Origin: Eurosta solidaginis
Taxonomy: Eukaryota; Arthropoda; Insecta; Diptera; Tephritidae
Direction: 5' to 3'
Assembly (NCBI RefSeq): GCF_040869045.1
Contig: NC_090321.1
Coordinates: 128,083,689 to 128,147,688 of the forward strand
Length of the DNA: 64,000 bases
The notes beneath the pieces are model-generated. The model was given only the letters and a program-made list of their open reading frames with translations. It searched no databases and had not been told where the DNA came from. Both the position numbers and the translations under genes were made by a program. Position 1 is the first letter of the stretch. Every line of letters begins with the position of its first letter. Shown one piece after another: positions 32,176 to 42,712 of this stretch.

Positions 32176-32714
32176 GTCGCACGCAGGGCCGTAGAAATCC
32201 ACTAAAACATTTGATTAATTTAATAAGTGGCGTCTCATTCATCAATCATTATTGAAGGATTACAAAAATAAAAATGTTTGCCACATCAACCAAATGACTT
32301 TTGGACTAAGAGCTGAAAATAAAATTAACACAGAATATTTACTATTTATACTATTTTATTATAACGTAGAAATAAAATTCTCTTTTAACAGCCACATATT
32401 TTTTCAAATAATCTTTTCTAGTTAGTTTTAGTACATGTCTGATAATGATGATTATAAATTTTAATTATTCAATATAGAAGGTTCGGGTATCAAAGAGTGG
32501 GTTTTCTTGCTTTTTCCGCAGCAAAAATTTTTATAATAATATCAAAATTTAACTGTCTCGCCATAACGGATTCAACACATGGTATGGGAAGTCCTGAAAC
32601 TCGCTCTTGAGATGAACACGATCTATGAAAGTTTTTGATTCTTGCAAGGACGCTGAAAGAAACTTCTGCACTAGCTACAGTGACAAGTATAGTGCAAAAG
32701 ATACGTAAAGCAAC

Positions 32715-34655
32715 ATAATTGTTGGAGCAATATGTAAAATATTTCAATAACTTGAACAAATCCCTGTACGCCAACTACATCCATAATATTGAGTCCAATA
32801 TTAAGTCTAATCCCAAACCTTTTTGGAATTATATAAAGTCGAAAAAAGGTTGCTCCAGTATTCCCACTGGCGTTTACCTTGATGGTACCACAGCGCAAAC
32901 TCCAAACGATTCAGCCAACTTATTTGCTGAGTTCTTTAAATCCAATTTTTCACCGGAAGATTGTTGTCAGTACCCTGATTTTTCGATCAGCCCAAACTCT
33001 GCTCTAAACTTCGGGTACCTTTTATTATCATCTGAGGATATTAGTAAAGTGATTTCGGAGCTTAAACCATCATCTCAGACAGATGTTGACGGATTTTCCC
33101 CGGTCTTGATAAAAAATTGCCCTTCCTTAATTTTTCCTTTGAAACTGATATTCAACAAGTCCCTACCGTCTGGTAATTTCATTGATGATTGGAAGGTTAC
33201 TTCTGTTACGCCCGTTTTTAAAAGTGGCAATAAAAATGATGTACGTAACTACAGACCTATTTCCAAGGTGTCAACCAATTCTAAAATTTTCGAGCATGCC
33301 GTCAGGGCAAAACTAAGTTTTGCAGGTAAATCCCTGATATCTCCGTACCAGCATGGCTTTGTCGCTGACAGATCTACAATTTCCAACCTCTCGGTTTTAA
33401 GTGAATACTGCATTGCGTCATTTTCTAGTGGTTTTCAGGTAGACTGTATCTATACAGATTTTTCTAAAGCTTTCGACAGAGTTTCTCATAGTGTATTAAT
33501 TAAAAGGCTGAGTTGTTTTGGATTCCATTCCTCTTTTCTCCTATGGATTAGTTCTTATCTATCTAATCGACAGTGTGTGGTCACTTTTGATGGTGTATCC
33601 TCTAGTTCCTTTGTGGCAACCTCTGGTGTTCCTCAGGGAAGTATATTAGGACCACTATTTTTCATTTTATTTATTAATGACATTAGTAGTTGTTTTTCAT
33701 TTTCCATGTATTTGTTGTATGCAGATGACTTAAATATATTCTCAATAATCAAGACACCTGATGATGTTCTAAAGTTGCAAAGTGATACCAATAAATTATA
33801 TCAGTGGCGTCTGAACTCACGTCTGCCTCTTAATCCGTCTAAATGTTTCCATATGACCTACTCTAAGTCAACTTCCGCCTTGCGCACAAGGTATACTATT
33901 TCTGATTGCGAAATTCACTGCGTAAGCGAGATTAAAGACCTTGGTGTCCTCTTTGATAGTAAGTTTTCTTTTAATAGTCATATTAATTATGTAACTTCTA
34001 AATCTTACTCCATGCTTGGTTTTGTTAGGCGTAATACCACCAAATTTTCAGATCCTTATACAATCAAACTTTTATATACCCCGTTTATTAAATCGCACAT
34101 TGAATATGTTGTATTTATTTGGAGGCCTTGTACTCAGTTAACCATAAATAGAATTGAGAGGATACAGGAAATTTTTCTAAAGTATGCTCATCGTCCATTA
34201 AAATTTTCAGAACCCATGCCCTCCTATTCTTCTCGGCTTATGCTCTTAGGGCTCAATTCACTTGAGAGTCGGCGATCTATACTCTGTTTAACGTTTGTAT
34301 ACAATGTGATTAAGGGGGTTATTGACTGTCCTGATCTGTTGGAAAGGATTCGCTTTAATGTTCCTCAACGATTTCTTCGGAATTTCTTTCCTTTCTATGG
34401 AGATAACTTCAGAACAAATTATGCTAATTATTCTCCTATTAATCGCGCTACTTGTGAGTTCAGTATGTTAAGTAAAAAAGTCTCTCTTGATTTTTTGCTT
34501 CCAAGAGCCGATGTTTTGTTAATTTTGAATTCCGTTTTTTAAGCTGTATATTTTAATTACAATTAAGCTGTATGTAATACTTTCTTAGGTTCTATAGTCT
34601 ATAAGGATTTTGTCCAATGACTTATTAATAACAATAATAATTATAATAATAATAA
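32715..34655 (+). mobile_element. 5'-truncated non-LTR retrotransposon inserted in the hAT gene
   Basis: Coding sequence begins abruptly about 32719 in the region upstream of the RT and ends in a TAA/TAAT-rich tail (34625-34655). Short 'aattgt' at both junctions (about 32718 and 34656) may be the target duplication. The endonuclease is missing. It is a plus-strand insertion in a minus-strand gene. Confidence 0.75.
32719..34542 (+). CDS. Reverse transcriptase of a Jockey/I-type element (truncated at the N terminus, RT intact)
   Basis: The 607-codon frame is uninterrupted; its apparent start at 32719 is TTG and is not a true initiator. It includes the pre-RT segment 'KPFWNYIKSKKG', 'SSQTDVDGFSPVLIK', 'YRPISKVSTNSKIFEH', 'YQHGFVADRSTISNL', 'YTDFSKAFDRVSHSVL', 'TSGVPQGSILGPLFFILF' and the catalytic 'YADDLNIF' (33718-33741), then 'LPLNPSKCFHMTYSKS', 'EIKDLGVLFDSKFSF' and the C-terminal tail. 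All RT boxes look normal. With no endonuclease and no promoter it should be immobile in cis, and I infer that it is a recent insertion. Confidence 0.8.
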   Translation: MLEQYVKYFNNLNKSLYANYIHNIESNIKSNPKPFWNYIKSKKGCSSIPTGVYLDGTTAQTPNDSANLFAEFFKSNFSPEDCCQYPDFSISPNSALNFGYLLLSSEDISKVISELKPSSQTDVDGFSPVLIKNCPSLIFPLKLIFNKSLPSGNFIDDWKVTSVTPVFKSGNKNDVRNYRPISKVSTNSKIFEHAVRAKLSFAGKSLISPYQHGFVADRSTISNLSVLSEYCIASFSSGFQVDCIYTDFSKAFDRVSHSVLIKRLSCFGFHSSFLLWISSYLSNRQCVVTFDGVSSSSFVATSGVPQGSILGPLFFILFINDISSCFSFSMYLLYADDLNIFSIIKTPDDVLKLQSDTNKLYQWRLNSRLPLNPSKCFHMTYSKSTSALRTRYTISDCEIHCVSEIKDLGVLFDSKFSFNSHINYVTSKSYSMLGFVRRNTTKFSDPYTIKLLYTPFIKSHIEYVVFIWRPCTQLTINRIERIQEIFLKYAHRPLKFSEPMPSYSSRLMLLGLNSLESRRSILCLTFVYNVIKGVIDCPDLLERIRFNVPQRFLRNFFPFYGDNFRTNYANYSPINRATCEFSMLSKKVSLDFLLPRADVLLILNSVF

Positions 34656-36491
34656 AATTGTATACAGATTAAGCAATTCCAATGGTGACAGACCTTTATC
34701 AAAATTTGCTTCGTAAATGTGTTTCAAGTGAATTATTTCGCATTCTAAACTTTGAGAAACGTCCGACTTGTATTTTTCGACAAATTTTGCTGCGCTCACC
34801 CGAACCGCAGTTTCATACATGTCTTCAAATTCCCACAAAAAGGAAAACTTCTCCTTCAAATTTCTCATAGCCGCAAATCGTTTAGTAATGCCAGTGATTA
34901 CCGAATCAACGATCACCAATAATGTGTTGTTTTTAAAATCAGACTCTAGATCATCCGTAATCATCTCATTTCCATTATCTTCAAAACGTCTTTTGGGTTT
35001 TCTCTTTCGAATGTCCGGAAACTTTGGCGAGATGTTTAATTGAATAGCAACTGTTTTGCATTTGTTTAAAATTGTTCCCATTGGTTCCTGAACAACTTCA
35101 AATCAGATAATAAGACATCTAGATGTCGGACCTCAACATTATGGTGGCATTCGAACTTGTTGATGCACTTGAGAATGCCGGTAACATCGCCATATGCTCT
35201 TGCAGTCAAATTTAGCTTAAGAAATCCATTTAGTCCTTGTGTTAATCCTGAAACATGGTTTGCGAATGGTCTGATGGCTTCAATTCTAGCCGACCACCTA
35301 GTGTCTGAAAGACTGTGAAGAGGCTCGGTACTCTTTTTTGAGAATGTCCCATGGTTGTGAACTGCTGCTGAAAATAGTAAAACATTTTTGTACAACTCCG
35401 AAGAAAGTAATTGCAACCGTACAACATTCTGCAGCATCAACACCACATAAATTGAGACTGTGGGTTGCACAAGATGAGTAATAAGCATTCGAGTTTTTGT
35501 CGAGAACGTGACGTTTTGCTCCGTTGTAAGCTCCTTACATATTGGCGCTGTTAACGTACCCTTGTGCACGATAATCTTTTAATGGGATTTCATGTTTACC
35601 TAGATTATGGCAAATTAAACCAGCGATTTCCTGACCAGTTTTTTGGTTACAATCCACGAAAGCCAAAAACCATTCTTGAATTGTAAAATTTGTTGCTTTC
35701 GAATTGAAATGGAGGTAGCGCAAAATGAACGTAGTCTGTTCAACGTAACTAGCAACAGGCGTAGTATCAACGATAATAGCAAAATACTTGGCTTTCTTGC
35801 GTTGATCTAATATTGTTTCCCTCACGTGTTTTGCACACATTTATATAAACTTGTTCTGAATGCCTGGGGAAAAAAAGTGATCCTGTAAACGTTTGTGCTT
35901 CTGTTTTGGAATCCTAAATTTCTCCAAATGATCTCTAAGTATCGGATCATAATGACTTATGAGTTATAAGATGCCCTAAAAATTTCCATTGTTTCGTTCA
36001 CCAAGATATAACTTTCGCCTCTTAAAGCTAGGCCACTTTCACCCAAAAATAGTGTCCAAAATTCTATATACAATTTCTTTCCACTTTAGAGTTTCAGTGG
36101 CTAGCTGTTCATTGATAAGTGTATCACTTGTAGCCTCCTTTTGAATTAGATTTTCAACTGAGTAGTGATACGTTGAAAACATGTTTTCGTCAGTTGAGTA
36201 ATACTAATTGTGTTTTATAAACAGCGTTTTTAGCCAGCTGCCAAATGAAAAATGTATTTATTCTTAAATTTTAAGGAAAGGGACTTTTCAAATTATTTTT
36301 CACACTTCACTATGATATTAAAACAAAATGCAGATATTCGTTGCTTTTGAAATACGGCTTAAAAACTGTACATGGAACAACTAAAGATTCTGAATTAAAA
36401 AAAAAAATGTTTTAGTACCTCTAAATCGCTGACCCCCTCGGGCCCGGCGGAATCCCCCTTCCCCCTCCCACTCGTCGGGCCTGGTCACACG

Positions 36492-36875
36492 CAGAGATAA
36501 GATGTTCACCTCTGATTTACACATTGCCATTATTTGGATTTGCACACGCTGTATATTTTAAAACTGGTTAATCTCTAGTCACAACCACACCATTACTAAT
36601 AACCACACGATGGGCTATATAACCAATAATAAGTTGTCAGAGTATAAACAAATAAATCCCCATAACTTAAAACTTACAAGCGTCTGCTTAGTAAAACGAA
36701 CGTCAACCATCGATGTTACTAATCTAACTGATAGCAGTATGTCATTAATCAAACTATGTTTTTGATAAGTAAAGATATCAGTCATGTAAAACTTCGGGTT
36801 GATAAATGCTTCTAGTTAATCAATTATGGTTGTGCATACAACAAAACTATATATGTATGTAAATATTGTTTGCTA
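36492..36875. other. Noncoding spacer between the hAT and gypsy elements
   Basis: AT-rich DNA in which I see no gene, RNA or repeat. Confidence 0.5.
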
Positions 36876-36879
36876 GACG

Positions 36880-37143
36880 TATTAAGTATTCTACTGATTC
36901 CTTGTGTAAATAATATATTGCCTTTTTTATAAAATGTATTATTTATTCAATTAAACTCTTATAATAAAGCAAAGTAATTTTAATTTGTAAAAATTAAAAA
37001 GTGCCAGACGTGTAGCTAAAAATCAGTTCTTGGAATTATTGTTTGCTTCCTTTCTATTTTGACAGCTCGCGGTAGAATTGTTCGGTTGCTTTTTGTATTG
37101 CAATGAAACAGGGTTGTTTGACGCCGGTGGCGGTGTTGCCACA
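36880..37143 (-). repeat. 3' LTR of the gypsy-type element
   Basis: 264 bp, matching the LTR at 40798-41059 with only scattered differences. A purine tract (AAGGGGGGAGTGGT in element orientation) lies just upstream at 37157-37144. Confidence 0.8.
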
Positions 37144-37335
37144 ACCACTCCCCCCTTAGAGACCTTCGTAGGTTGCGAAGGGAACGAAACTCTTTTGTCT
37201 TGTTTAGTATGCGAAGATGAAAACTTGTCTGTGATAGTCGGTGCAGATTGGAATCCCGATTTCTCTGTCTGGTCGACAGTTTGAAACTGTTGCTGATTTT
37301 TGGGCTTAGCAGTTTGCAGAGGGTTTGACTGACCG

Positions 37336-39667
37336 TCAAGTTGTTGATCGATTTAGATTGAGATTGAGAACGAAAATCGACACTGATGATGGCACAACGC
37401 CGAAAGCGGTTTGTCTCAAAACCAAATTACACATCATTTGTCCACCCTGTCGGAAAATCAACCAAACAAGATAAGTCTGTTGATCTTCTTTGGCGAAGTA
37501 TGCTGGTTTAAGTCTGCTGTCTGTCACTGTTTTTTCAACACCATCAACATTTATTTTGAAAACGTAGCCATCTGTGCGCTCTAGAACTTCATGAGGCCCG
37601 GAGTAGGGATGCTCCAAAGGTCTTTTGATTGCGTCAATTCATACATGCGAACAGGTGTATAAATCTTTCAGAACGAAAATTTTAGATTTTGTGTGATGAG
37701 CTGTTTAGTGGGCCTTCAACTTCTGATGTGTGCTCGAAACTTCTGAATAAAAACATGGGGGTCCACTGGTGTGTCTTCTGAGATAAAAAAAACTCGTCAG
37801 GGAGGCGCAATACAGTGCCGAGAACCAAGTCTGCGGGCGAGGCATTCAAATCTTCTTTAATGCTTGTGCGAAGGCCAAGAAGAACTGTGGGCAAAACTTC
37901 CGGCCATGGAGCATGATAGTTTCACATCAGCGGCTAAATCAGGTATCTGGAACATCAATGTTTTTTGGTGCTAACCTGTTGTGACGCTGGATTTTAGAGC
38001 GCTGACAAGATACACAGTTGCGAGGCCAGTTCAGTGCGTTCTTTTTGATGCCCGGCCAAATGTATTTTTGTTTGAGTGTGCGTGCCGTATTCGGCCACTC
38101 GGATGAGATGGCTCATGAATAGTGTCAAAAAATGTTCGGCGCAAGTTTTTTGGAATAAAAGGTCTCACCATACCCGATGAATGTCGCAATATATGGTAAA
38201 CTTGCCGTAAGCAGATAAGCGTTGGAGCTTTAACGGGGTATTGTTGTTGCTAGTCAGCTGCTGCAGCTCTTCATCATCTTGTTGCTCATGTTGAATCCTT
38301 TCAGCACTCAAATTAGTCGGCATATTGATAGCGTTGATTCTCGACAAAGCGTCGGCCACTGTAATTTCTTCGCCCTTGAGGTATATGATTCCCGTGGTAA
38401 ATTGGGATATAAAACCAAGTTGATTGAGCTGACAAGGAGAGGATTTGCCGGCTTTCTTAGTAAAAGCGTAGACGAGAGGTTTGTGGTCTGTTTTGACTAT
38501 GAACTCCCGGCCCTCCAATATGTGATGAAAGAACTGAATGGCTGCAAATATTGCAAAAATTTTATCTCGGTAGGACTGAGTTTCCTGGAGAAAAAACCCA
38601 CTGGTTTCCACATATCATCTTCAAACTGTTCCAACGATGCGCATGGCGGAATCGGATGCAACAGTTGTGAGCGAGAGTAGAGCAGTAGACAAAAGAATTG
38701 CTGTACGAGTAGCTGCAGGTACGCTATACTTGCAAGCTTCGAAAGCTCCCTCCGACTCTTTTGTCCAAGGTACTTACCTTTTTTCTTTCTTCTTAGTACT
38801 TTTTAAGAATGCATTGAGGGGTGCTACCCCATTTGATTGATCATATAGCCCAATTATATTACTTCCTCCTTTGCAAACCGGGTTTATTGTGAGATTATTT
38901 TCAGACAGAATTACAAAAATTTGTTTTAGGTGCTGGATGTGCTCCTCACGAGTCTCAGAGGCTACTATGTAATCATCAATGAAACATCCAACAAAGATTT
39001 ATACCTCTCAAAATATTGAAATGTTTGCGTGGCGATGCGTAGTCCTGGAGGCATCCATAGAGACTCGAAAATCCCAAAAGGAGCTGTGACCGCTGTCTTC
39101 TCAATGTGCTCCGGAGCCATCGGGATCTGGTGATACGCGCGGACAAGATCAATCATTGAGAAAATATTTTTGCCATGGAGTCGTTGAAATATATCTTCAG
39201 GAATAGGCACAGGATACCGATCAGGGAATCCATGGTTGGTATGTTATACTCTATCGCCTCGACAAGCTCTCCAGTCGTTGAAAGCGATGTATGCGGGTCA
39301 ATCAGTCCATGTTTTTTGAGATCTATCAGAAGACCAATAAAGTCAGCCCAATAAAGTCAGCCCCTATTATTGCAGATTTGACGTCGGCTATAATGCAGGG
39401 CCATGTAAATTCTCGCCGGAGACCAATATTAAGTTTGACTGGTTGATGACCATACGTTTTATTGGCTGTGGAATTCGCTGCATAGAATGTGAATCCTGTG
39501 GAGTGTAGCTCTTCCTTGACAAGAGCTCTCAGAAGCATTGAGACTGCAGACCCGGAGTCAATAAGGAATTTGAGATGAAAAGGTTTGTCGTAAATATGTA
39601 GGCGATATTCTTTAATAGGTGGGATATGACTGTCCTTGCTGTCGCCAACCCCTTTAACTATTGACAA
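37336..39667 (-). pseudogene. pol remnant of the gypsy-type element (protease, RT, RNase H, integrase pieces)
   Basis: Minus-strand fragments in pol order are: aspartic protease with 'FLIDSGSAVSML' and 'IIGADFIG' (39667-39326), RT palm start with '[20 protein letters not shown]' and '[15 protein letters not shown]' (39210-38965), a shortened region to 38640 from which the RT active-site box and connection are partly deleted, RNase H with 'IFAIFAAIQFFHHILEG' and 'VKTDHKPLVYAF' (38611-38165), integrase core end 'VLLGLRTSIKEDLNASPADL' (37894-37682) and the integrase C-terminal 'YSGPHEVLERTDGYVFKINV' (37617-37336). Several frameshifts and internal deletions separate them. The order protease-RT-RNase H-integrase identifies Ty3/gypsy. 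Confidence 0.75.
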
Positions 39668-39793
39668 CAGCTTACTAAGTTTCGCCGACTGGCTGGTGGC
39701 TTGTAGCTGCAGGCAACGATTTGCCTTTTCACCAAACCGGCTGTGGTAAAAGCAGTAACCTGAAGCACCTGGGGTTCGCGTTCATGACCTAGA

Positions 39794-40640
39794 TCATCTT
39801 TCACCGCTCTTGTTAAGTTTGCTAGACAGTTCACCCAACGAAGCTGTCATTGTTTCAACAGCCTTTTCAAGATTACTAAGCCTGCGCTCTACGGAGCCTC
39901 TAGATTCCAGATTGGAGTACGTTCTGACCTGACCGCGAATTGCCTGTACCGCATGTGGTTGGCTCTGGACACTTGTTGACATGATATAAGAATTTGTGTT
40001 ATTCTCGATAGCACTGTCGGCGGCTTCAGCTAGTTCATCGAGTGTGCTGTTGTTCTGAACGGCTTTAAGAATTTTGTATACGATATTAGGCAGTAGTGCC
40101 AACCAAATGTTGCGAATGAGTTTTTCTGATGCTCTTTTGCCTGCAAGGTCAGCATCTCTCTAAGTAGTTGGCTAGGATTCCGATTTGCAAGCTCGAGTTC
40201 TGTCAATAATTTATGCAACTAGCGATCAACTGAGTAAGTAAATTATAAGTTATAAGTTTTCTGTTTAAATGGTTACACTTATCTTGACTGGGTAATACCC
40301 TGAGGATTTCAGAAACTTATTTGAATATCTCAGGCTTTAGGGCACCGACGACGGACTGATATACTGATATATATACTGAATATATATACTGAATAAACCA
40401 TATTTCCGGATCTTTGGTCCAACACTCAGGAAGTATAAGATGCGAAATTGCCATGATTTGTGCATCATTATTTAAATGCGGATTGATGTATTGATAAGCC
40501 GGTACGTAACTATGATAGTTACCAGCCATCATATTGTTGAATTCTTGTTGCTGATTATTTACTTTGAGAAGCAGGTGGCACAAAATTTGCTGGCATTTCT
40601 TGCCGTGGTGCCTCGTGCAATTCCGTTTGTTGCTCAAGCG
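39794..40640 (-). pseudogene. gag remnant of the gypsy-type element
   Basis: From about 40480 the minus strand reads 'LILPECWTKDPEIWFIQYI', then a TA-rich microduplication and 'YQSVVGALKPEIFK', the usual gag core. After an inserted AT-rich stretch (about 40220-40310) come 'LLTELELANRNPSQLLREML' and 'LLPNIVYKILKAVQNNSTLD', then 'ELAEAADSAIENN' and the coiled-coil-like 'RRLSNLEKAVETMTASLGEL'. Gag would form the particle and bind RNA. Frames change at least twice and no zinc knuckle is clear. Nothing here could make a functional particle protein. Confidence 0.65.
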
Positions 40641-40778
40641 GCTTCAGGGATGTTGATGCAGCCGCCTGGTTTTGCTTACCACGAACTGGCGAATGATCAA
40701 CAGGCATCGTGGAAATTTTCCATGCGATGTTCGAAATTTAGGTTCGAAAATTTTCCCTTTTCTGGCAATCGCAAGGAA

Positions 40779-40797
40779 TCACTTCGGGGTCACAAAT
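40779..40797 (-). promoter_or_regulatory. Candidate primer-binding site
   Basis: Directly after the 5' LTR (element orientation) is ATTTGTGACCCCGAAGTGA. The 'TGACCCCGA.GTGA' core looks complementary to a tRNA 3' end in other LTR elements; the tRNA is not identified. Confidence 0.45.
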
Positions 40798-41059
40798 TAT
40801 TAAGTATTCTACTGATTCCTTGTATAAATAATATGTTGCCGTTTTATAAAATGTATTATTTATTCAATTAAACTCTTATATTAATGCAAAGAAATTTTAA
40901 TTTGTAAAAATGAAAAAGTGCCAGACGTGTGCCTAAAAATCAGTTCTTGGAATTATTGTTTGCCTCCTTTTATTTTGACAGGTCACGGTAGAATTGTTCG
41001 GTTGCTTTTTGTGTTGCGATGAAACAGGGTTGTTTGACGGCGGTGGCGGAGTTGCCACA
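40798..41059 (-). repeat. 5' LTR of the gypsy-type element
   Basis: 262 bp. In element orientation it runs from TGTGGCAACTCCGCC to GAATACTTAATA and is followed by the internal sequence. Confidence 0.8.
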
Positions 41060-41063
41060 GACG

Positions 41064-41630
41064 AATTAATTTAATCGGGACAGTACTAAATTTTCACTCG
41101 CTGTAATGAAAATGTTCTTCTCCCAATACAGTACACAATGACACTTATTTTTCAGAAATTGGTTGTAATTTTTCTACTTAGACCAGTGGTTTTCAAGTAT
41201 TTTGATGTCGGGACCCAACTATAATTTCTCTAAAATCTGTCGAGGCAAAAATTTCGAAGACTATGCTATTATTTTTAATTGAAAACCCAGTATAAATCAC
41301 TGAAACAGTCAATACTGCACTCGCCAATGTACGGGGAAGTATGCTTAGTAAGCATTGCTTACGTATGTTAAATTTTCCAAAAGAGTTGAAATAGATACAG
41401 ATTTCCAGAGAGCCATAAGTTGTAGCATATTTGTTTAATTTAGTATTTTTTTTATAAAAAGATACCCTGTTCTGCGTTGGCAGCCAAAATGTTTTTCCCT
41501 TGGAAACCCCATGGATAACCACTCCTGGTTTGATCTGTGGCGATCATTAAGAAGTAAAGTCCTTTTTAGCTGAACAGAAGTCACATAACAGATTAGTTTT
41601 AGAGGATTCGGAAAAGGTTCCTCGAGGAAT
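41064..41630. other. Noncoding stretch, nothing firmly recognised
   Basis: 'cagtggttttcaag' at 41184 looks like a hAT-type terminus, but no matching end or duplication is convincing. Confidence 0.4.
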
Positions 41631-41787
41631 ATTTCAGCTTTATAACTGCATTTACTTCAAAAGTCCCTGAATGAATAAAATTCAGTATACAATTTCTTTT
41701 TATTTATTTCAGCTTTATAACTGAATTTACTAATACTTCAATAGTCCCTGAATGAATAAAATTCAATATAGAGTGGCTTTTTATTTA
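41631..41787. repeat. Tandem duplication, two units of about 76-81 bp
   Basis: 'tttcagctttataactg' and 'agtccctgaatgaataaaat' occur at 41631-41706 and again at 41707-41787. Confidence 0.8.
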
Positions 41788-41789
41788 CG

Positions 41790-42065
41790 TATATAGACGG
41801 TGCATCTTCAAATACATTTGGCCGCTCAGCCACTTGCGAGTGGTAAGGTGCAGGTACCGCACTATAATCATTAGTAATAAGATGCTTTTCGCAGATATGG
41901 GAAGAGTTACTTAACGTCAGATCATCATACCTCTTTTTCCACCGGCGTTGCCTACCGTCGCAACTAGGAGCCTTAAAGCACCGAATGACTGCCATATCTT
42001 TCCAAGCTCCGCATACGGCACAACGCGTCAATTGTTTCGAACTGTTAATTTTTTTTACGAATGCG
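41790..42065 (-). pseudogene. THAP-type zinc finger remnant
   Basis: On the minus strand from about 42040 the frame reads 'RCAVCGAWKDMAVIRCFKAP' then 'RRWKKRYDDLTLSNSSHICE' and 'KHLITNDYSAV'. Cys-x2-Cys at the start and Cys-x2-His in 'ICEKH' at a spacing of about 50 residues fit the C2CH THAP finger, a sequence-specific DNA-binding module of P-element transposases and related host proteins. The frame continues for about 30 residues and ends at 41738 inside the 41631-41787 duplication. I see no transposase domain nearby, so it is a fragment of either a transposon or a THAP gene. Confidence 0.6.
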
Positions 42066-42149
42066 CGTATTGTTTTTGTTAACAAAAATACTAAAATGTC
42101 CAATTATTATGTGCGCCAAAGACCGTTAGACTCAAATATATATATATAT

Positions 42150-42505
42150 ATATGGTTCCCGGTCATAAAGAGATAGAACGTAACGAAAAAGTCGATGAGT
42201 TGGCATAGGAGGGTGCAACACTCGCTGAGTCGACGTTGGACGTCCCAATCCGTTTGGGAGAAATCAAAAGGAGACAGGAGTTGCATACGATCCATCAAGC
42301 AGGAAAGGCGTGGACAAAAGCGCGGGCTGCAAAATTTTTAAGAACATGTCCAAAGGCTACGATATTAGACTCACAAAGTGGCTCATATCTCTGAAGAGAG
42401 AAGACTTAAGGCTCGCCTGATTCGAGTTCTTCAGTTTGGTTGTCAAATGGACACATTTAGTCTATGTGAGGTCTTTATTGACCGGCCAGTTCAACCTAAT
42501 CTAAT
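42150..42505 (+). pseudogene. RNase H/C-terminal fragment of a LOA/R1-type retrotransposon
   Basis: Plus-strand translation gives 'VPGHKEIERNEKVDELA', stop, 'EGATLAESTLDVPIRLGEIK' and 'RRQELHTIHQAGKAWTKARA', the end of an RNase H domain and the following module, then frame changes near 42370 and stops. A (TA)n run precedes it (42138-42154). It ends near 'aacctaatctaatc'. It resembles the domain at 28000-28960 but is in the opposite orientation. Confidence 0.6.
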
Positions 42506-42712
42506 CTTCTCAAAGTGATACAAATTCATTCGAAAATCGGCAAAAGTTTAGGACTTTCCATGGAATGCCCGTACTATATACACCTTAAAACTTTTGTATG
42601 AAATTAAGATTAAAATGGGGGTAAATTCCTGTTGCAACAATTTTTTGGTGTAAAAATGCCCATTTTTTGTACGTATTCATGTTGAAAATAAAAAAATGGA
42701 TGATATTATTAT

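Larger units (their letters stand above)
32490..36210 (-). pseudogene. hAT transposase (ZMYM1-like/DUF4371 type), interrupted and frameshifted
   Basis: From about 36210 downward the minus strand shows 'FSTYHYSVENLIQKEA', 'SNGNF'-type context near 35970 in shifted frames, then 'YFAIIVDTTPVASYVEQTTF' and 'ILRYLHF' (DUF4371-like RNase H fold), 'LIVNSVIT'-like helices, 'LHSLSDTRWSARIEAI', 'VRHLDVLLSDLKLFRN' and 'LSPLELLNLY'. The retrotransposon then intervenes and the gene resumes at 32715 with 'NNYVALRIFCTILVTVASAE' and 'RVSGLPIPCVESVMARQLNF', the hAT C-terminal dimerisation region. Frames change near 36050, 35570 and 35070, so no active enzyme can be made. Family naming is from memory. Confidence 0.75.
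32184..36483 (-). mobile_element. Full-length hAT element, decayed, with near-perfect 8-bp target duplication
   Basis: The left end CAGGGCCGTAGA and the reverse complement of the right end CAGGCCCGACGA share 9 of 12 bases. The flanks GTCGCACG (32176-32183) and GTCACACG (36484-36491) match at 7 of 8. The minus strand encodes a broken transposase with DUF4371-like and hAT C-terminal segments. A non-LTR element (32715-34655, plus) is inserted in the transposase gene. Confidence 0.8.
36880..41059 (-). mobile_element. Gypsy-type LTR retrotransposon, complete but decayed, 4-bp target duplication
   Basis: Two direct repeats (36880-37143 and 40798-41059) bound a 3.65-kb interior with gag and pol remnants on the minus strand. 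GACG flanks both sides (36876-36879 and 41060-41063). In element orientation the LTR starts TGTGGC and ends CTTAATA, so it lacks the usual CA end. There is a primer-binding-like site after the 5' LTR and a purine tract before the 3' LTR. Confidence 0.8.

Noticed and set aside
41184..41524. Possible small hAT element starting CAGTGGTTTTCAAG
   Set aside because: The only candidate right end (AACCACTCCTG) does not match well and no 8-bp duplication is visible.
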